Shown piece after piece: positions 18,454-28,328 of a stretch of DNA of 64,000 bases. Source of the stretch: Nocardiopsis ganjiahuensis DSM 45031 (GTDB lineage: Bacteria > Actinomycetota > Actinomycetes > Streptosporangiales > Streptosporangiaceae); NCBI RefSeq assembly GCF_000341085.1, contig NZ_ANBA01000031.1, forward strand, positions 27,033-91,032, read 5' to 3'. Under the pieces are notes generated by a model. That model saw nothing but the letters and a program-made list of their open reading frames with translations, did no database searches and was not told the origin of the DNA. Every line of letters starts with the position of its first letter. Position 1 is the stretch's first letter. Made by a program: the position numbers and the translations under genes.

Positions 18454-20963
18454 TGTCCGCTGTCCTCCGCCCGCCGTTGCAGCTCCTCGGCCAGTTCCGG
18501 ATCGAGCTCACCCAGGTCATCGACCCGCTGGAGCTGGAATCCCTCCAGGTACGACTCGAGGACCAGGCCGCCCAGCCCGTCGTCGGCATCCGCCAGCAGG
18601 TCGACGATCTCGGCTCTCACCGTCGCCTCGATCTCGGCGTCGTACTCGACCTTCAGTTCGCCGTTCTCGATACTCAGGTACTCGTAGCCCTCGAGGTCCT
18701 CGGCGGTGATGGTGTCGTTGCGCACGTAGTGGTCGACAATGGCGGACCCGGTGAAAACGGTGTTCCCCATGACGGAGTCGTCGAATTCGGCCGTCGGCTC
18801 CGGTGGCGGCGGAAGCTGCAGGTCCAGTCCGGACGTGGCGGCGTCGGTCGCCGCGGTCTTGGCCGCGTCGACCAGCTCACCGACGACCAGACCGGCGACG
18901 GGGTTCTTGACGTCGATCAGGTCAGCGGGCTTGAAGAGGAGGTCCACGAAGAGCTCCCGGCCCGCCACCTTCCTCTCATGGGCCTCGATACGGGCCTCGG
19001 TCTCACTGTTCAGCCTCGACGAGGCCTCGTTGACCAGCGCCTCGTTGATGGCGCGGGTCAGACGGCTCCTCTCGTCTCCCTCCACCGACGCGTACTGGTC
19101 CCCGCTCATCATCTCGGTGACGCCCTGGTGGGCGTTCATCTCGGAGATCGCCGTCATCGACGTCGCGGCCTCGGGGCTTCCGGCGATGAACTCGAGGAAC
19201 CTCACCTTCTCCTCATCACCGACGAGCATCGCACCGGACCGGTCGCTGATGGTGACACCCTCCTCGCCGGCGAGGCCGAAGTCGTCCACGTAGGCGCCGA
19301 AGACGTTGACGAGGCCGTTCGCCATCTCGTGGTTCACCTGCGTGAACGACAGCCCGCTCTCGCCGTAGTGGTCGGTGTACATACCGCCGGTCAGGTCGGT
19401 CATACGCTCGTAGCGCTCGTCGTCCGTGAGGAACTCGATCAGGTCCCTGGCGGTCTCGTCGACCGCGCGGGTGTCGTCGCCCGCCTCCTGCCGGGCCTCC
19501 ATGATCCAGTCCGTGTAGCCGCTCGCCGCGGCGCCGTTGTCGGGCCACTGGTTCGTGAGGATGGCTTCGAACGCCGCCTCGCGCTTCTCGTCCTCGTGGA
19601 CGTCGCCGAGGCGCGGGTGCTCGAACCAGTCGCCGGGGCCGGAGATCATGTCCGCGTTGGCGCCGTCGTTCCTCGTGGCGACCCCCAGGGCCGCCTGCAT
19701 GTGCTCGATGGTCTCGGGGGAGAGGAAATAGGTGTCCTGGGTGCTGAGTTCGTGGCCGACGGTGAGCCCCAGGGTCAGGGACAGTCCACGGCCGCCCTCG
19801 ACTCCTTCGGGGACGTGACCGAAGAGGTTGCCGACCGCCTCCCAGTCGATGTCGCGCATACCGAAGTCGGGGTCGCCCTCGACGGCCGCGCGGACACTGG
19901 CCGGAAGGTCGTAGTAGCCGCCGGGTACGGAGTCGTCCCCGTTCTTCAGGCGCGGGTCGCTGAGGACGAGGATTCCGGTGCCGAGCGCGGCCAGCAGGGG
20001 CACCGCGTCCTCTCCCATGAACTCGTCCATGGGGGCCAACCGAGCGAGGTCGGCGACGGGGACCGGGCCGCCCTCCAGCTGGTCGTAGAACTCCTTGAGG
20101 AACTCCATGTCCTCGGGGTCCATGTCCTGGCCCTCGACGCTGTTGGCCTGTTCGGCGCGCCAACCGATGGCTGAGAGCACGGCGAGCATCTCGTAGTAGT
20201 CGTCGTCGAGTTCCTTGTCCCCGTTGACGTACGGGACGATGCTGTCGGCCATCGCCACCGGGTCGACGTCGTCGGGCAGGTCGGCGGCCGAGCCGCCGAG
20301 GTTGAACTGCGACCACGTGACGTAGCCGCCCTCCATCAGGCGCCCCACGGCCTCGGCGGTGGGTCCGTCCTTCAGGTCGTCGGAGAGCTGCTCGCCGGTC
20401 TCCTTGAACAGCTGGTAGGCGGTCTGCTCCTCGCCTTCCAGCTCCTGCTTGAGTGACGCCAGGGCCTTCTCCGCGGCCTCGGCGGGGGAGTCGTTCCAGA
20501 TGAACTGGATCCGGGGCGGAGCCTTGTCGAGGTCGGCCGCGAGGGTCGGGGCCTCCTCGTTCCACCGGTTGATGATCCGGAGGCGCTCGTCCTTGTAGGT
20601 CTTGACCGCGTCCTTCCAGTTCTCGACGATGGCGGCGCAGAAACTCATGTTCGAGGAGACCTCGGACCACAGGGCGAGGTCCTCCTCCGAGAAGTTCTGG
20701 ATGCTCCACTTGAGGACGTCGGAGAACTGCTGGGCGGTGTCGTCGAAGTCGCCGTGGAGGTCGTTCGCCCGGCCGAGGATGCGGGCCGTGAACAGGTTCA
20801 GCTCCTCGACCAGACCTTCGAGCGGGGACGCGTAGACGTCCGGATCCCCGTTCATGGACAGCGTGTACGACATCGAGCTGTACTGCTGGGTCTGGCCGGA
20901 CACCTCCACAGCCGTGACCTCGCCGCCGCCCGCGCTGGTCGTCACCGACCGGTTGCTACTCAT
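18450..20963 (-). CDS. Large ESX-locus protein of unknown function
   Basis: An 837-aa acidic protein with no signal peptide or membrane helix. Residues about 30-190 look helical and contain SPLEGLVEELNLF and later a region with repeated Glu/Leu/Lys, as in WXG100/LXG-like N-terminal bundles. The middle carries EMLAVLSAIGWRAEQANS and DWFEHPRLGDVHEDEKREA. Lys-rich amphipathic stretches and a Pro-rich LQLPPPPEP segment lie near the C-terminus. A secreted substrate or a cytosolic chaperone of the type VII machine are both possible. ATG 20963 is preferred over GTG 20972 because GGTGGAGAGC stands directly before it. It is downstream of the 108-aa gene and overlaps the lipoprotein start by 4 bp. I recognise no catalytic motif. 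Confidence 0.75.
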   Translation of the reverse strand: MSSNRSVTTSAGGGEVTAVEVSGQTQQYSSMSYTLSMNGDPDVYASPLEGLVEELNLFTARILGRANDLHGDFDDTAQQFSDVLKWSIQNFSEEDLALWSEVSSNMSFCAAIVENWKDAVKTYKDERLRIINRWNEEAPTLAADLDKAPPRIQFIWNDSPAEAAEKALASLKQELEGEEQTAYQLFKETGEQLSDDLKDGPTAEAVGRLMEGGYVTWSQFNLGGSAADLPDDVDPVAMADSIVPYVNGDKELDDDYYEMLAVLSAIGWRAEQANSVEGQDMDPEDMEFLKEFYDQLEGGPVPVADLARLAPMDEFMGEDAVPLLAALGTGILVLSDPRLKNGDDSVPGGYYDLPASVRAAVEGDPDFGMRDIDWEAVGNLFGHVPEGVEGGRGLSLTLGLTVGHELSTQDTYFLSPETIEHMQAALGVATRNDGANADMISGPGDWFEHPRLGDVHEDEKREAAFEAILTNQWPDNGAAASGYTDWIMEARQEAGDDTRAVDETARDLIEFLTDDERYERMTDLTGGMYTDHYGESGLSFTQVNHEMANGLVNVFGAYVDDFGLAGEEGVTISDRSGAMLVGDEEKVRFLEFIAGSPEAATSMTAISEMNAHQGVTEMMSGDQYASVEGDERSRLTRAINEALVNEASSRLNSETEARIEAHERKVAGRELFVDLLFKPADLIDVKNPVAGLVVGELVDAAKTAATDAATSGLDLQLPPPPEPTAEFDDSVMGNTVFTGSAIVDHYVRNDTITAEDLEGYEYLSIENGELKVEYDAEIEATVRAEIVDLLADADDGLGGLVLESYLEGFQLQRVDDLGELDPELAEELQRRAEDSGQ

Positions 20964-21103
20964 GCTCTCCACCCATACTTGCCACCCATGGTTGTCTCAG
21001 TGGCGGCCGCCCGGCCGCGCTTCGGCGGTCCTTGGCCGCGGTCCTCGGCCGGCTCATGGGCACGGAGGCACATCGGAGGAACGGTTCCCATCACTCGCAC
21101 GCG

Positions 21104-21430
21104 TCAGAAGTTGACGTCCGGGATGTCGGTCCACGCGCCCTGGTAGGTCTCGTCGGCCTCGTAGTCGGTCTCCACCACTCGGGAGATGCCGCCCTGGATA
21201 CCGTTGGCCAGCTCGATCCCGTTGTTCTGCAGGGTCTCGATGTCCGGGGCGTTCTCGCGTTCGAAAGTGTAGAAGCCCGGGCGGAGCATCCAGCCGGCCT
21301 TGTCGATCGCCTCGCCCATCAGCAGTTCGAAGGTGTCGGACAGCCCGACCATGGCTTCTGCCATGGCCTCGGCCTCCTCGGCCCGGGACATCCCGGCCCA
21401 ACTGTTCACACTGACTTCATCGAGACTCAC
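21104..21430 (-). CDS. Small ESX-associated helical protein
   Basis: A 108-aa protein between eccD and the 837-aa gene. It starts with GTG (VSLDEVSVNS) and has AGMSRAEEAEAMAEAMVGL, LLMGEAIDKAGWMLRPG and LQNNGIELANGIQGGISRVV, which read as two amphipathic helices joined by a turn. This length and shape fit WXG100-like or EspC-type ESX-associated proteins, but no canonical W-x-G is present. It may be a secreted partner or a chaperone for the neighbouring large protein. The start is preceded by AGAGGA about 11-16 bp upstream. Confidence 0.7.
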   Translation of the reverse strand: MSLDEVSVNSWAGMSRAEEAEAMAEAMVGLSDTFELLMGEAIDKAGWMLRPGFYTFERENAPDIETLQNNGIELANGIQGGISRVVETDYEADETYQGAWTDIPDVNF

Positions 21431-21472
21431 GAGCCACTTCCTCTCTTTTGGGGGGAAAGATGCGGTTGGGGG

Positions 21473-22813
21473 TCAGAAAGTTCCGGTGCGCTCTCCGACG
21501 AACTGGAAGAGGCCCATCGCCCACGCGAAGACCGGGAACATGGCGATGACCACCACGATCTCGGTCCAGTTGAGCGTTCGCCGCAGGGAGGCCCTGGGGA
21601 CGTCGGCCAACCGGATCGCGCTCAGGGTCCCGAGCACGGCACCGCCCACCAGCACCGCGAAGGGGAGCCACGGCCCGAGGACCGGGTACTCGCCGATGGC
21701 GGAGATCCCGGCCGCCCCGATCCCGATCACCCCGGAGATACGGAGCGGCAACACGTGGCGGATCCGGTCGAAGAGCCTCGAGCGCAGGAGCAGCAGGACC
21801 GAGATCAGGCCGCAGAGGAGCAGGTCGGGGAGGGTCTCGGCGTAGTAGGCCAGCAGCACCATCACCAGGCCGGAGCTCGCACCGGCACCGGTGATGATCC
21901 CCAGCAGGAGCCGGTCGCTGTTGTCGAAGGTCTCCTCGAACCGGCCGGTGGACACCTGCCCGGACCGCCCGACCTCGTAGTCGAGCCCGGACAGGCCGCC
22001 CATGACCATCGCGCTCCGCGGGAGGACCCCCACGCACAGCACCAGGACCAGCGCCATCGCGCGCACACCCTGGACGGGTTCGACGAAGATGCCGACGGTG
22101 ACCAGGACGCCCGCGCCCAGGGTCAGGACACCGAGCCCGGCGATGTAGGCCAGACCGGTCCGGTCCAGCGCCCAGCCGACGATCCCGACCAGGAGCGCTC
22201 CGCAGAGCGCGAACGCGCCCCGGACCAGGGGGTCGTCCCCGCTCAGCAGCCCGCCGGCGAGTACGGCGGTGACGGCGCCCCACACGCACGCCGTCGCGAA
22301 CAGCACGTGGGCCACCACCGGCAGCGGCCTGCGGGCCGCGAACACCATGACCGCGAGGGTGTACATGGTGCCCAGCGACGCCACCGCGAGGTGCCCGGCG
22401 AACGGCCGGAGCCACATCAGCAGGGCGAGCATGAGCAGCGGGCCCAGGGCCGAGACCAGCAGACCGAAGGAGAGAGTGGTCGTGGGGTTCCAGATCCACG
22501 CGTGCTCGTCGACCTCGTCCTCGACCGCGCCCCGCACGTCGTCCACGTTCTGCCTGCGGGCGGGAGCCCCACGCGGGTGCAGCGTCAGCACGTCCCCGTC
22601 GTACACACCCGCGCTCTCCAGGGGGGCGTCGGCGTGGATCGGCTCACCGTCGACGGTGCTCAGCGTCCACGAACCCGGATCGGTCCCATCGTCCTCCGGG
22701 ACGCAGACCTCGATGATGCGGGGCATCAGCGTCGCGACGGGAACCGTTCCGGGCAGGGCCAGGTCGGCCCACTTCGTCGGCCCGGTGACCGTGACTCGGC
22801 AGTATCCGCTCAC
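21473..22813 (-). CDS. eccD: Type VII secretion membrane channel protein EccD
   Basis: A 446-aa protein. Residues 1 to about 90 form a ubiquitin-like YukD domain (CRVTVTGPTKWADLALPG...DGDVLTLHPRG). A cytosolic linker follows, then about eleven closely packed membrane helices (from LSFGLLVSALGPLLMLALLM to the C-terminus). This is the EccD layout: in mycobacterial ESX systems EccD lines the inner-membrane pore and its ubiquitin-like domain contacts EccC. The start is GTG with GGAA upstream. It is first gene of the minus-strand operon and is divergent from eccC across 151 bp. Confidence 0.9.
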   Translation of the reverse strand: MSGYCRVTVTGPTKWADLALPGTVPVATLMPRIIEVCVPEDDGTDPGSWTLSTVDGEPIHADAPLESAGVYDGDVLTLHPRGAPARRQNVDDVRGAVEDEVDEHAWIWNPTTTLSFGLLVSALGPLLMLALLMWLRPFAGHLAVASLGTMYTLAVMVFAARRPLPVVAHVLFATACVWGAVTAVLAGGLLSGDDPLVRGAFALCGALLVGIVGWALDRTGLAYIAGLGVLTLGAGVLVTVGIFVEPVQGVRAMALVLVLCVGVLPRSAMVMGGLSGLDYEVGRSGQVSTGRFEETFDNSDRLLLGIITGAGASSGLVMVLLAYYAETLPDLLLCGLISVLLLLRSRLFDRIRHVLPLRISGVIGIGAAGISAIGEYPVLGPWLPFAVLVGGAVLGTLSAIRLADVPRASLRRTLNWTEIVVVIAMFPVFAWAMGLFQFVGERTGTF

Positions 22814-22964
22814 ACCAGGGATTCCTTTGTTCTCTACGCTGGGCTCGGTCCTACTCGCGGGCTCTCATGCGCGAATGGGACGGTTCATGATGATCGCGAG
22901 ATTATCCTGAACGTAGCCACTCAGACACCAGTGCCCCCATCGGTGGACGGAAGAGAGAAAGCTT
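22814..22964. promoter_or_regulatory. Divergent eccD/eccC promoter region
   Basis: A 151-bp non-coding gap between two outward-facing starts. It must contain the promoters of both type VII half-operons, so shared regulation is likely. No clear -35/-10 pair or palindrome stood out. Confidence 0.5.
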
Positions 22965-25900
22965 GTGGCGACCAGATCGGTCCCGCGACCTGCGCGCACC
23001 ACCCCCAAGTCCCCAGGGGACCGGTCCCTGGTCATAGCGACACCACCACAGCTCCCCGAGAACGCCCCCGCGGGCAGTTCCGGGGCCATGATCATCATGC
23101 CGATCATCACCGGCTCGGGCTCTCTCCTGATGTCCATCACCATGGGCCACCGGCCGCTCATGGCCGTGGCCGGGGTGCTCATCATGGTCGCCAGCGTGAT
23201 CGTCGGCATCATCATGTTCGTGTCCCAGTACAACGGCCCCCGCAAGCGCATTCGTGAGCAGCGGGAACGGTACCTGGACTATCTGGACCAACTGCGCGAG
23301 ATCATCCGGGACGTCGCCTCGACCCAGCGGGCCGACAACGCGTTCCGCCATCCGGATCCGGATCTTCTCACCGCACCGGCACGCTCGCGTTCCCGAAGAT
23401 GGGAGCGGCGCGCGAGCGATCCGGACTTCCTCGAGGTCCGGGCCGGAACCGGGCTGCGTCCGCTGACCCGGCGCCTCCAGCTCAAGGTCGACACGTCCAA
23501 CCCCCTGGTCGTCTACGACCCCGTCTGCCAGGGCGCGGCCGAGCAGCTGATCGACCTCTACGCCCAGGTCCCGGAGATGCCGCTGGTGATCCCGCTGCGG
23601 GAGCACGGTGTGGTGTCCATCGTGGGCGACCGCGCCGCCGGACGCGGGCTGGCCCGGGCGCTCGTCGCCCAGATGGCCGCCTTCCACTCCCCGCACGACC
23701 TGCGGATCGGCGTGGCCCGCGACGCACGGCTGCGCGCCCACTGGGAGTGGCTGAAGTGGCTGCCCCACAACACCTTCGAGGACGCCCAGGACGGCCCGCT
23801 CCCGGCCCGTCTGGTCACCGTCAACAGCATGCAGATGGCCGACCTGCTGGCCGAGGAGATCGAGGCCCGCACGGTCGACCTGCAGAGGCGCCGCCAGAAG
23901 CCGCCGGGCCCCGGCACCCGGCGGCTGGTCGTCATCGTCGACGGGGAGCACCAGTCGACCCTGTCGGGCCTGACCGCCCAGGCTCCCGTCACCTCGCTGG
24001 CCGAACTCGGTATCCACGTGATCGCCCTGGTGAGCGACCGGCGGGAGGAGCCCGAAGGGGTCGACCTCCGACTCGTGGTCGACGCGGACGGCACCCTGGC
24101 CGAGGACACCGATCCCGCGCACGAGGAGGAGGGCGACGGGCACAGCCCCCTGAAGGGGCGGGCCGACCGGTCGAGCGTCGCCCACCTGACCACGCTGGCC
24201 CGTCTCCTGGCGCCGTTCGGCATCTCGGTCGCCGACAGCGACGACGCGATGCACGAGACGGTCGGCCTGCCCGAGATCCTCGGTGTGCCGGACGTGGCGC
24301 GCCTGGACACCGGGCGGACGTGGCGGCCGCGCAGTACCGGCGACTACCTCAGGGTTCCGATCGGCGTCGGCCCGCACGGCAACGTCGTCCTGCTGGACCT
24401 CAAGGAGTCGGCGTTCGGCGGCATGGGCCCGCACGGCCTGGTGGTCGGCGCCACGGGTTCGGGAAAGTCGGAGATGCTCCGGACCATGGTCGCCTCGTTG
24501 GTGATCAACCACGACCCCGAGCACCTCGCGCTGCTGCTCGTCGACTTCAAGGGCGGCGCCACCTTCGCCGACACCGACCGGCTGCCGCACAGCGCCGGGC
24601 TCATCACGAACCTGGCCGACGACGACTCGCTGGTGATGCGGTTCCGTGAGGCGACCTTCGGAGAGCTGACCCGGCGCCAGCAGGTGCTCAAGGACGCGGG
24701 GAACCTGCCGAACCTGCACGCCTACGAGGCGGCCAGGGAGAACGACCCCACCCTCCGGCCGATGCCCCATCTGCTCATCATCATCGACGAGTTCTCCGAG
24801 CTGCTCACCGCGCACCCGGACTTCGCGGAGCTGTTCGTGGCCATCGGCCGCATCGGCCGTTCCATCGGGGTCCACCTGCTGCTGGCCACGCAGCGCCTGG
24901 AGCCCGGCAAGATCAAGGGCCTGGAGTCGCACCTGTCCTACCGGGTGGGTCTGCGCACGTTCTCCGAGGCGGAGAGCCGCGAGGCGATCGGGGTCGGGGA
25001 CGCCTACCACCTGCCGCCGGAGCCGGGATCGGGCTACCTGAAGGTGGACACCTCGGTGTTCGAGCGGTTCAAGGCCGCCATGGTCTCCCAGCCGTATGTG
25101 CCCCCCGTGCCCGAGGAGGAGCAGGAGGAGAAGGAGGTCCCCGTCCTCCCCCTGCTCTCCTACAACGGGCTCGACAAGGCCCTGGGGACCGGTTCGGCCC
25201 TCTCCTCGCTGATGGACTCCCTCGCCCCGGACGCCAAGGGCGAGCGGTCCCAGCCCAAGGAGGAGTCCAGGACCACGCTGCAGGTCACGATCGACCGCAT
25301 CGTCGAGTCGGGCGCCGACCGCGTGCGCCCGGTCTGGCTGCCGCCGCTGCCCGAGGTGCTGTCGCTCGACACCGTCCTGCACCACCTGGGCGAGTCCGAG
25401 GGCATGGACTCCGAGGGCGTGGAGCCGGAGCCGTCCGAGGTCCGGGCGGTCATCGGCCTGACCGACATCCCGCGCGAGCAGAAGGTGGTGCCCACCGAAC
25501 TGGACTTCACCGGCGGGGAGAGCAACATCGTCCTGCTGGGCGGCCCGCAGTCCGGCAAGTCGACACTGCTGCGCACCCTCATCGCCGGCCTCGCCTGGCG
25601 CTACCCCCCGGGCCGGGTCGCCGTGTACGCGATCGACTACGGGGGCGGCGCCCTCCAGGCGATGGAGGACCTTCCGCACGTCGCGGGTGTGGCCGGCCGC
25701 ACCGATCCCGAACGCGTCCAGCGCGTGCTCGTCGACGTGCGCACCCAGCTCGACCGCCGGCAGCGGCTGATGCGCAAGCACCGCCTCGACTCACCGGCGG
25801 CGCTGCGCCAGGCGCGCGCGGACGGCTCCGTACCCCGCGGCACCATCGGCGACATCTTCCTCCTGATCGACGGCTGGGCCGCCGTGCGCGAGGACTACGA

Positions 25901-27008
25901 GGAGGCCGACGACCTCGTCATGGACATCGCCACGCGGGGGCCGTCCCTGGGCATCCACACCATCCTGTCGGGGGCCTCGAACACCCAGATCCGGTCGCGC
26001 CTCCAGGCGCTGTTCGGCGGTCGGATGGAGCTGCGCCTCAGCGACCCGATGGATTCCGGGCTCTCCCGGAGGGTCGCCGAGACCCTGCCCAAGGACGTCC
26101 CCGGACGCGGCATGCGCGCCGACGAACGGCACTTCCACATCGCCCTCCCCCGCGTCGACGCCCGCGTGAGCACGGACGACGTCACCGACGGGATCGCGGA
26201 CCTGGTCAAGCGGGTCCGGGAGCGTTGGCCGCAGAGCGCGGTACAGGGGGTCAGGACCCTGCCGGAGAAGGTGCAGCTGGACCGCCTCGTCAAGGGCCAC
26301 CAGATGAGCCGGCGCAACAACCAGCTGGTCCTGGGCCTGGCGGAGAGCACGCTGAGCCCCACCATGACCAACCTCGCCAAGGACCCCCACGTGCTGGCCT
26401 TCGGCGATCCGAAGACCGGCAAGAGCGCGTTCGTGCGGGGCATGGTCAAGCAGATCATCCAACGCTCCCCGGAGGAGATCGGCGTGGTGATGGTCGACTT
26501 CCGCCGGAGCCACCTCGAGCTGGTTCCCGAAAGCCACCTGCTCTCCTACTGCACCAACGCGGACCAGACGGCGGCCGTGGCCAAGAGCCTGGCCAAGTCG
26601 CTCAAGGAACGGCTGCCCGGCCCGGACGTGACCCCCCGCCAGCTCCGCGAGCGCAGTTGGTGGAAGGGCCTGGACCTGTACATCGTGGTCGACGACATGG
26701 ACATGCTCGGCACACGGAACAACCCCCTGGCCCCCCTGGCGCCCTTCATCTCCCAGGGCTCCGACCTGGGGCTGCACATCGTGGCCGCCCGCAGGACCGG
26801 CGGAGCCGGCCGGGCGCTCTTCGAACCGGTGACCCAGGCGCTGAACGATATGGCCACTCCCGGCATCCTCTTCTCCGGGGACCGTCGCGAGGGCCGCCTC
26901 TCGAACGGCATCGCCTCCAAGGAGCTCCCCGCGGGCCGGGCCCAGCTGGCCCTGCGCGGCAAACGCCCGGAACTACTGCAGGTGGGGTGGAGCGAACCAC
27001 CCGCCTGA
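22965..27008 (+). CDS. eccC: Type VII secretion FtsK/SpoIIIE-family ATPase EccC
   Basis: A 1347-aa protein, the motor of type VII secretion. Two membrane helices (about 42-60 and 66-86) precede three FtsK/SpoIIIE ATPase domains. The Walker A motifs are GATGSGKS (about 495-502), GGPQSGKS (about 859-866) and GDPKTGKS (about 1147-1154). The matching Walker B strands are LLIIIDEF, IFLLIDGW and LYIVVDDM. Only the first has the Asp-Glu pair, as in known EccC proteins where ATPase 1 is the hydrolysing unit and domains 2-3 bind substrate. It is a single-polypeptide EccC, not split into Ca/Cb. GTG start preceded by AAGAGAG. It lies upstream of the WXG100 genes. Confidence 0.95.
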   Translation: MATRSVPRPARTTPKSPGDRSLVIATPPQLPENAPAGSSGAMIIMPIITGSGSLLMSITMGHRPLMAVAGVLIMVASVIVGIIMFVSQYNGPRKRIREQRERYLDYLDQLREIIRDVASTQRADNAFRHPDPDLLTAPARSRSRRWERRASDPDFLEVRAGTGLRPLTRRLQLKVDTSNPLVVYDPVCQGAAEQLIDLYAQVPEMPLVIPLREHGVVSIVGDRAAGRGLARALVAQMAAFHSPHDLRIGVARDARLRAHWEWLKWLPHNTFEDAQDGPLPARLVTVNSMQMADLLAEEIEARTVDLQRRRQKPPGPGTRRLVVIVDGEHQSTLSGLTAQAPVTSLAELGIHVIALVSDRREEPEGVDLRLVVDADGTLAEDTDPAHEEEGDGHSPLKGRADRSSVAHLTTLARLLAPFGISVADSDDAMHETVGLPEILGVPDVARLDTGRTWRPRSTGDYLRVPIGVGPHGNVVLLDLKESAFGGMGPHGLVVGATGSGKSEMLRTMVASLVINHDPEHLALLLVDFKGGATFADTDRLPHSAGLITNLADDDSLVMRFREATFGELTRRQQVLKDAGNLPNLHAYEAARENDPTLRPMPHLLIIIDEFSELLTAHPDFAELFVAIGRIGRSIGVHLLLATQRLEPGKIKGLESHLSYRVGLRTFSEAESREAIGVGDAYHLPPEPGSGYLKVDTSVFERFKAAMVSQPYVPPVPEEEQEEKEVPVLPLLSYNGLDKALGTGSALSSLMDSLAPDAKGERSQPKEESRTTLQVTIDRIVESGADRVRPVWLPPLPEVLSLDTVLHHLGESEGMDSEGVEPEPSEVRAVIGLTDIPREQKVVPTELDFTGGESNIVLLGGPQSGKSTLLRTLIAGLAWRYPPGRVAVYAIDYGGGALQAMEDLPHVAGVAGRTDPERVQRVLVDVRTQLDRRQRLMRKHRLDSPAALRQARADGSVPRGTIGDIFLLIDGWAAVREDYEEADDLVMDIATRGPSLGIHTILSGASNTQIRSRLQALFGGRMELRLSDPMDSGLSRRVAETLPKDVPGRGMRADERHFHIALPRVDARVSTDDVTDGIADLVKRVRERWPQSAVQGVRTLPEKVQLDRLVKGHQMSRRNNQLVLGLAESTLSPTMTNLAKDPHVLAFGDPKTGKSAFVRGMVKQIIQRSPEEIGVVMVDFRRSHLELVPESHLLSYCTNADQTAAVAKSLAKSLKERLPGPDVTPRQLRERSWWKGLDLYIVVDDMDMLGTRNNPLAPLAPFISQGSDLGLHIVAARRTGGAGRALFEPVTQALNDMATPGILFSGDRREGRLSNGIASKELPAGRAQLALRGKRPELLQVGWSEPPA

Positions 27009-27109
27009 GGAACAGAGAGGAACCATGTGTGCCCGACCGGCAGCCCTGCGTGTGCCCTTCGGTTCGGAACCACCGGTAAAACCTTGATCACCGCCGGGAA
27101 TCCGGTTCG

Positions 27110-27139
27110 TTGACCGGGCGACACCGGTTTGACTATCGT
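27110..27139 (+). promoter_or_regulatory. Candidate promoter of the WXG100 genes
   Basis: TTGACC (27110-27115), an 18-bp spacer and TATCGT (27134-27139), about 90 bp before the first WXG100 start. It lies in the 222-bp gap after eccC. It would let the small substrates be expressed more strongly than the ATPase. Confidence 0.45.
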
Positions 27140-27230
27140 CCACATCGACCGACACAAGACGTCCCTCGCATCACCGTCTTCTCCCTGAACCCGGCGGTCG
27201 CATTCCCCATCACCCGATAAGGAACTGACC

Positions 27231-27569
27231 ATGAGCAACGACCATCTCGATCTATCGAACGTCAACGCGATGGGCGAGGGCAGCACGGGAACCCTCGACC
27301 AGGCCGACGCGATGACCCAGGACATCCGCAACCTCGTGGGGGACATCGAGGGCATCCCGGAAGGTCTGCGCGGCCCCGAGGCCCCCTTCAGCTCCGCGGG
27401 CTCGAGCCTGGTGGAGGCCTTCAGCGGCCTGATGACCTGGTGCCAGACCAACGGCATGAACCTGTCCGACGCCCAGGCCGAGCTGAACCGCATCTCGGGT
27501 GAGGCGGAGGAGACCTACACCGCCGCGGCCGCCGAGATCGACCCCCTGGCGCGCGGCGTCAACGGCTGA
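27231..27569 (+). CDS. WXG100-like ESX substrate
   Basis: A 112-aa helical protein without a signal peptide. It has a long helix, a central turn and a second helix. The turn region carries WCQTNG, close to but not exactly the usual W-x-G, and the C-terminus contains a YTAAAAEID stretch. ESX substrates are usually secreted as antiparallel pairs, and the neighbour at 27619 is the natural partner. RBS AAGGAA before the ATG. Low sequence similarity to its partner. Confidence 0.75.
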   Translation: MSNDHLDLSNVNAMGEGSTGTLDQADAMTQDIRNLVGDIEGIPEGLRGPEAPFSSAGSSLVEAFSGLMTWCQTNGMNLSDAQAELNRISGEAEETYTAAAAEIDPLARGVNG

Positions 27570-27618
27570 ACCCCTTCAGCGAATCGGTAGTCAGTTCAAG
27601 GCCTGAGAGGAAGACGAC

Positions 27619-27912
27619 ATGTCGGACCAGCACTTCAGCAGAATCAGTTCGATGGAGAACACCTCCATGGACCTCTCGGACGCCCACGGGCGTTTCGAGA
27701 ACATCATGGAGGCGCTCATGACCACCGCCAACAGCACCTTCGGTGCGTGGGAGGGCGCGGGTCGTGAAACCGCCATGTCCAACAGCGAAGAGTTCAACAG
27801 CAAATACGAGGAAGTGCAGGGCGCTTTCCAGAACCTCGTGGGCGCCAACGACGAGGTGATCGACAAGATGCGCGGAATGCACGGCAAGCTCGAATCGATC
27901 TTCCTCCGGTAA
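27619..27912 (+). CDS. WXG100-family ESX protein
   Basis: A 97-aa protein with the family's hallmark Trp-x-Gly (WEG) at about residues 44-46, between two predicted helices, and the family's usual length. It is expected to pair with the 27231 product and be exported by EccC. RBS GAGGAA. It lies 49 bp after its partner and 11 bp before the next gene. Confidence 0.9.
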   Translation: MSDQHFSRISSMENTSMDLSDAHGRFENIMEALMTTANSTFGAWEGAGRETAMSNSEEFNSKYEEVQGAFQNLVGANDEVIDKMRGMHGKLESIFLR

Positions 27913-27923
27913 GATCTCCGACG

Positions 27924-28280
27924 ATGTCTACCGCCGTACCCTCTCCTCCGCCGGCCGACCCGGATCCGCACCTCCCCGAGGCCTTCCACTACACGCCGGA
28001 CGAGGAGAAGTACGTCCTCCAGGCCGATGCCCTGCGGCATCGCCAGCTGCGGTCCGCGATCCTCTACGGGTCGAGCCGCTACTGGCGCCGCCGTCAGCGG
28101 GTCTGGCCGGCCGTGATCGGCGGGCTCATCCTCACCGCCCTGGTCTGCGGGGTCATCGCGCTCATCGGAGCCTTCGACCGGCAGCAGGGGGTGAACGAGG
28201 AACGCGGGATCGGGCAGTACCGCCAGCAGTCCGCCCCGGCCCTCGTGGTCGACACGCCCCTGCTGCCGCACCGGCTCTGA
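27924..28280 (+). CDS. Small single-pass membrane protein in the ESX operon
   Basis: A 118-aa protein. A proline-rich N-terminus and a basic stretch (YWRRRQRVW) precede one hydrophobic helix (residues about 73-95, IGGLILTALVCGVIALIGAF). About 25 outer residues follow (NEERGIGQYRQQ...). Family not recognised. Tight spacing with the WXG100 genes and the pseudokinase at 28329 suggests an accessory membrane component. It could fill a minor structural role in the absence of EccB/EccE, but that is a guess. Confidence 0.7.
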   Translation: MSTAVPSPPPADPDPHLPEAFHYTPDEEKYVLQADALRHRQLRSAILYGSSRYWRRRQRVWPAVIGGLILTALVCGVIALIGAFDRQQGVNEERGIGQYRQQSAPALVVDTPLLPHRL

Positions 28281-28328
28281 CGTACCGGCCTGATACACCC
28301 ACCACCACGAACAGGGGGCGAAACTTCC

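Noticed and set aside
22902..25781. Long open frame of 959 codons on the minus strand
   Set aside because: It is antisense to eccC and arises from high GC; eccC has clear domains and motifs, the antisense product is low-complexity His/Gly/Val-rich.
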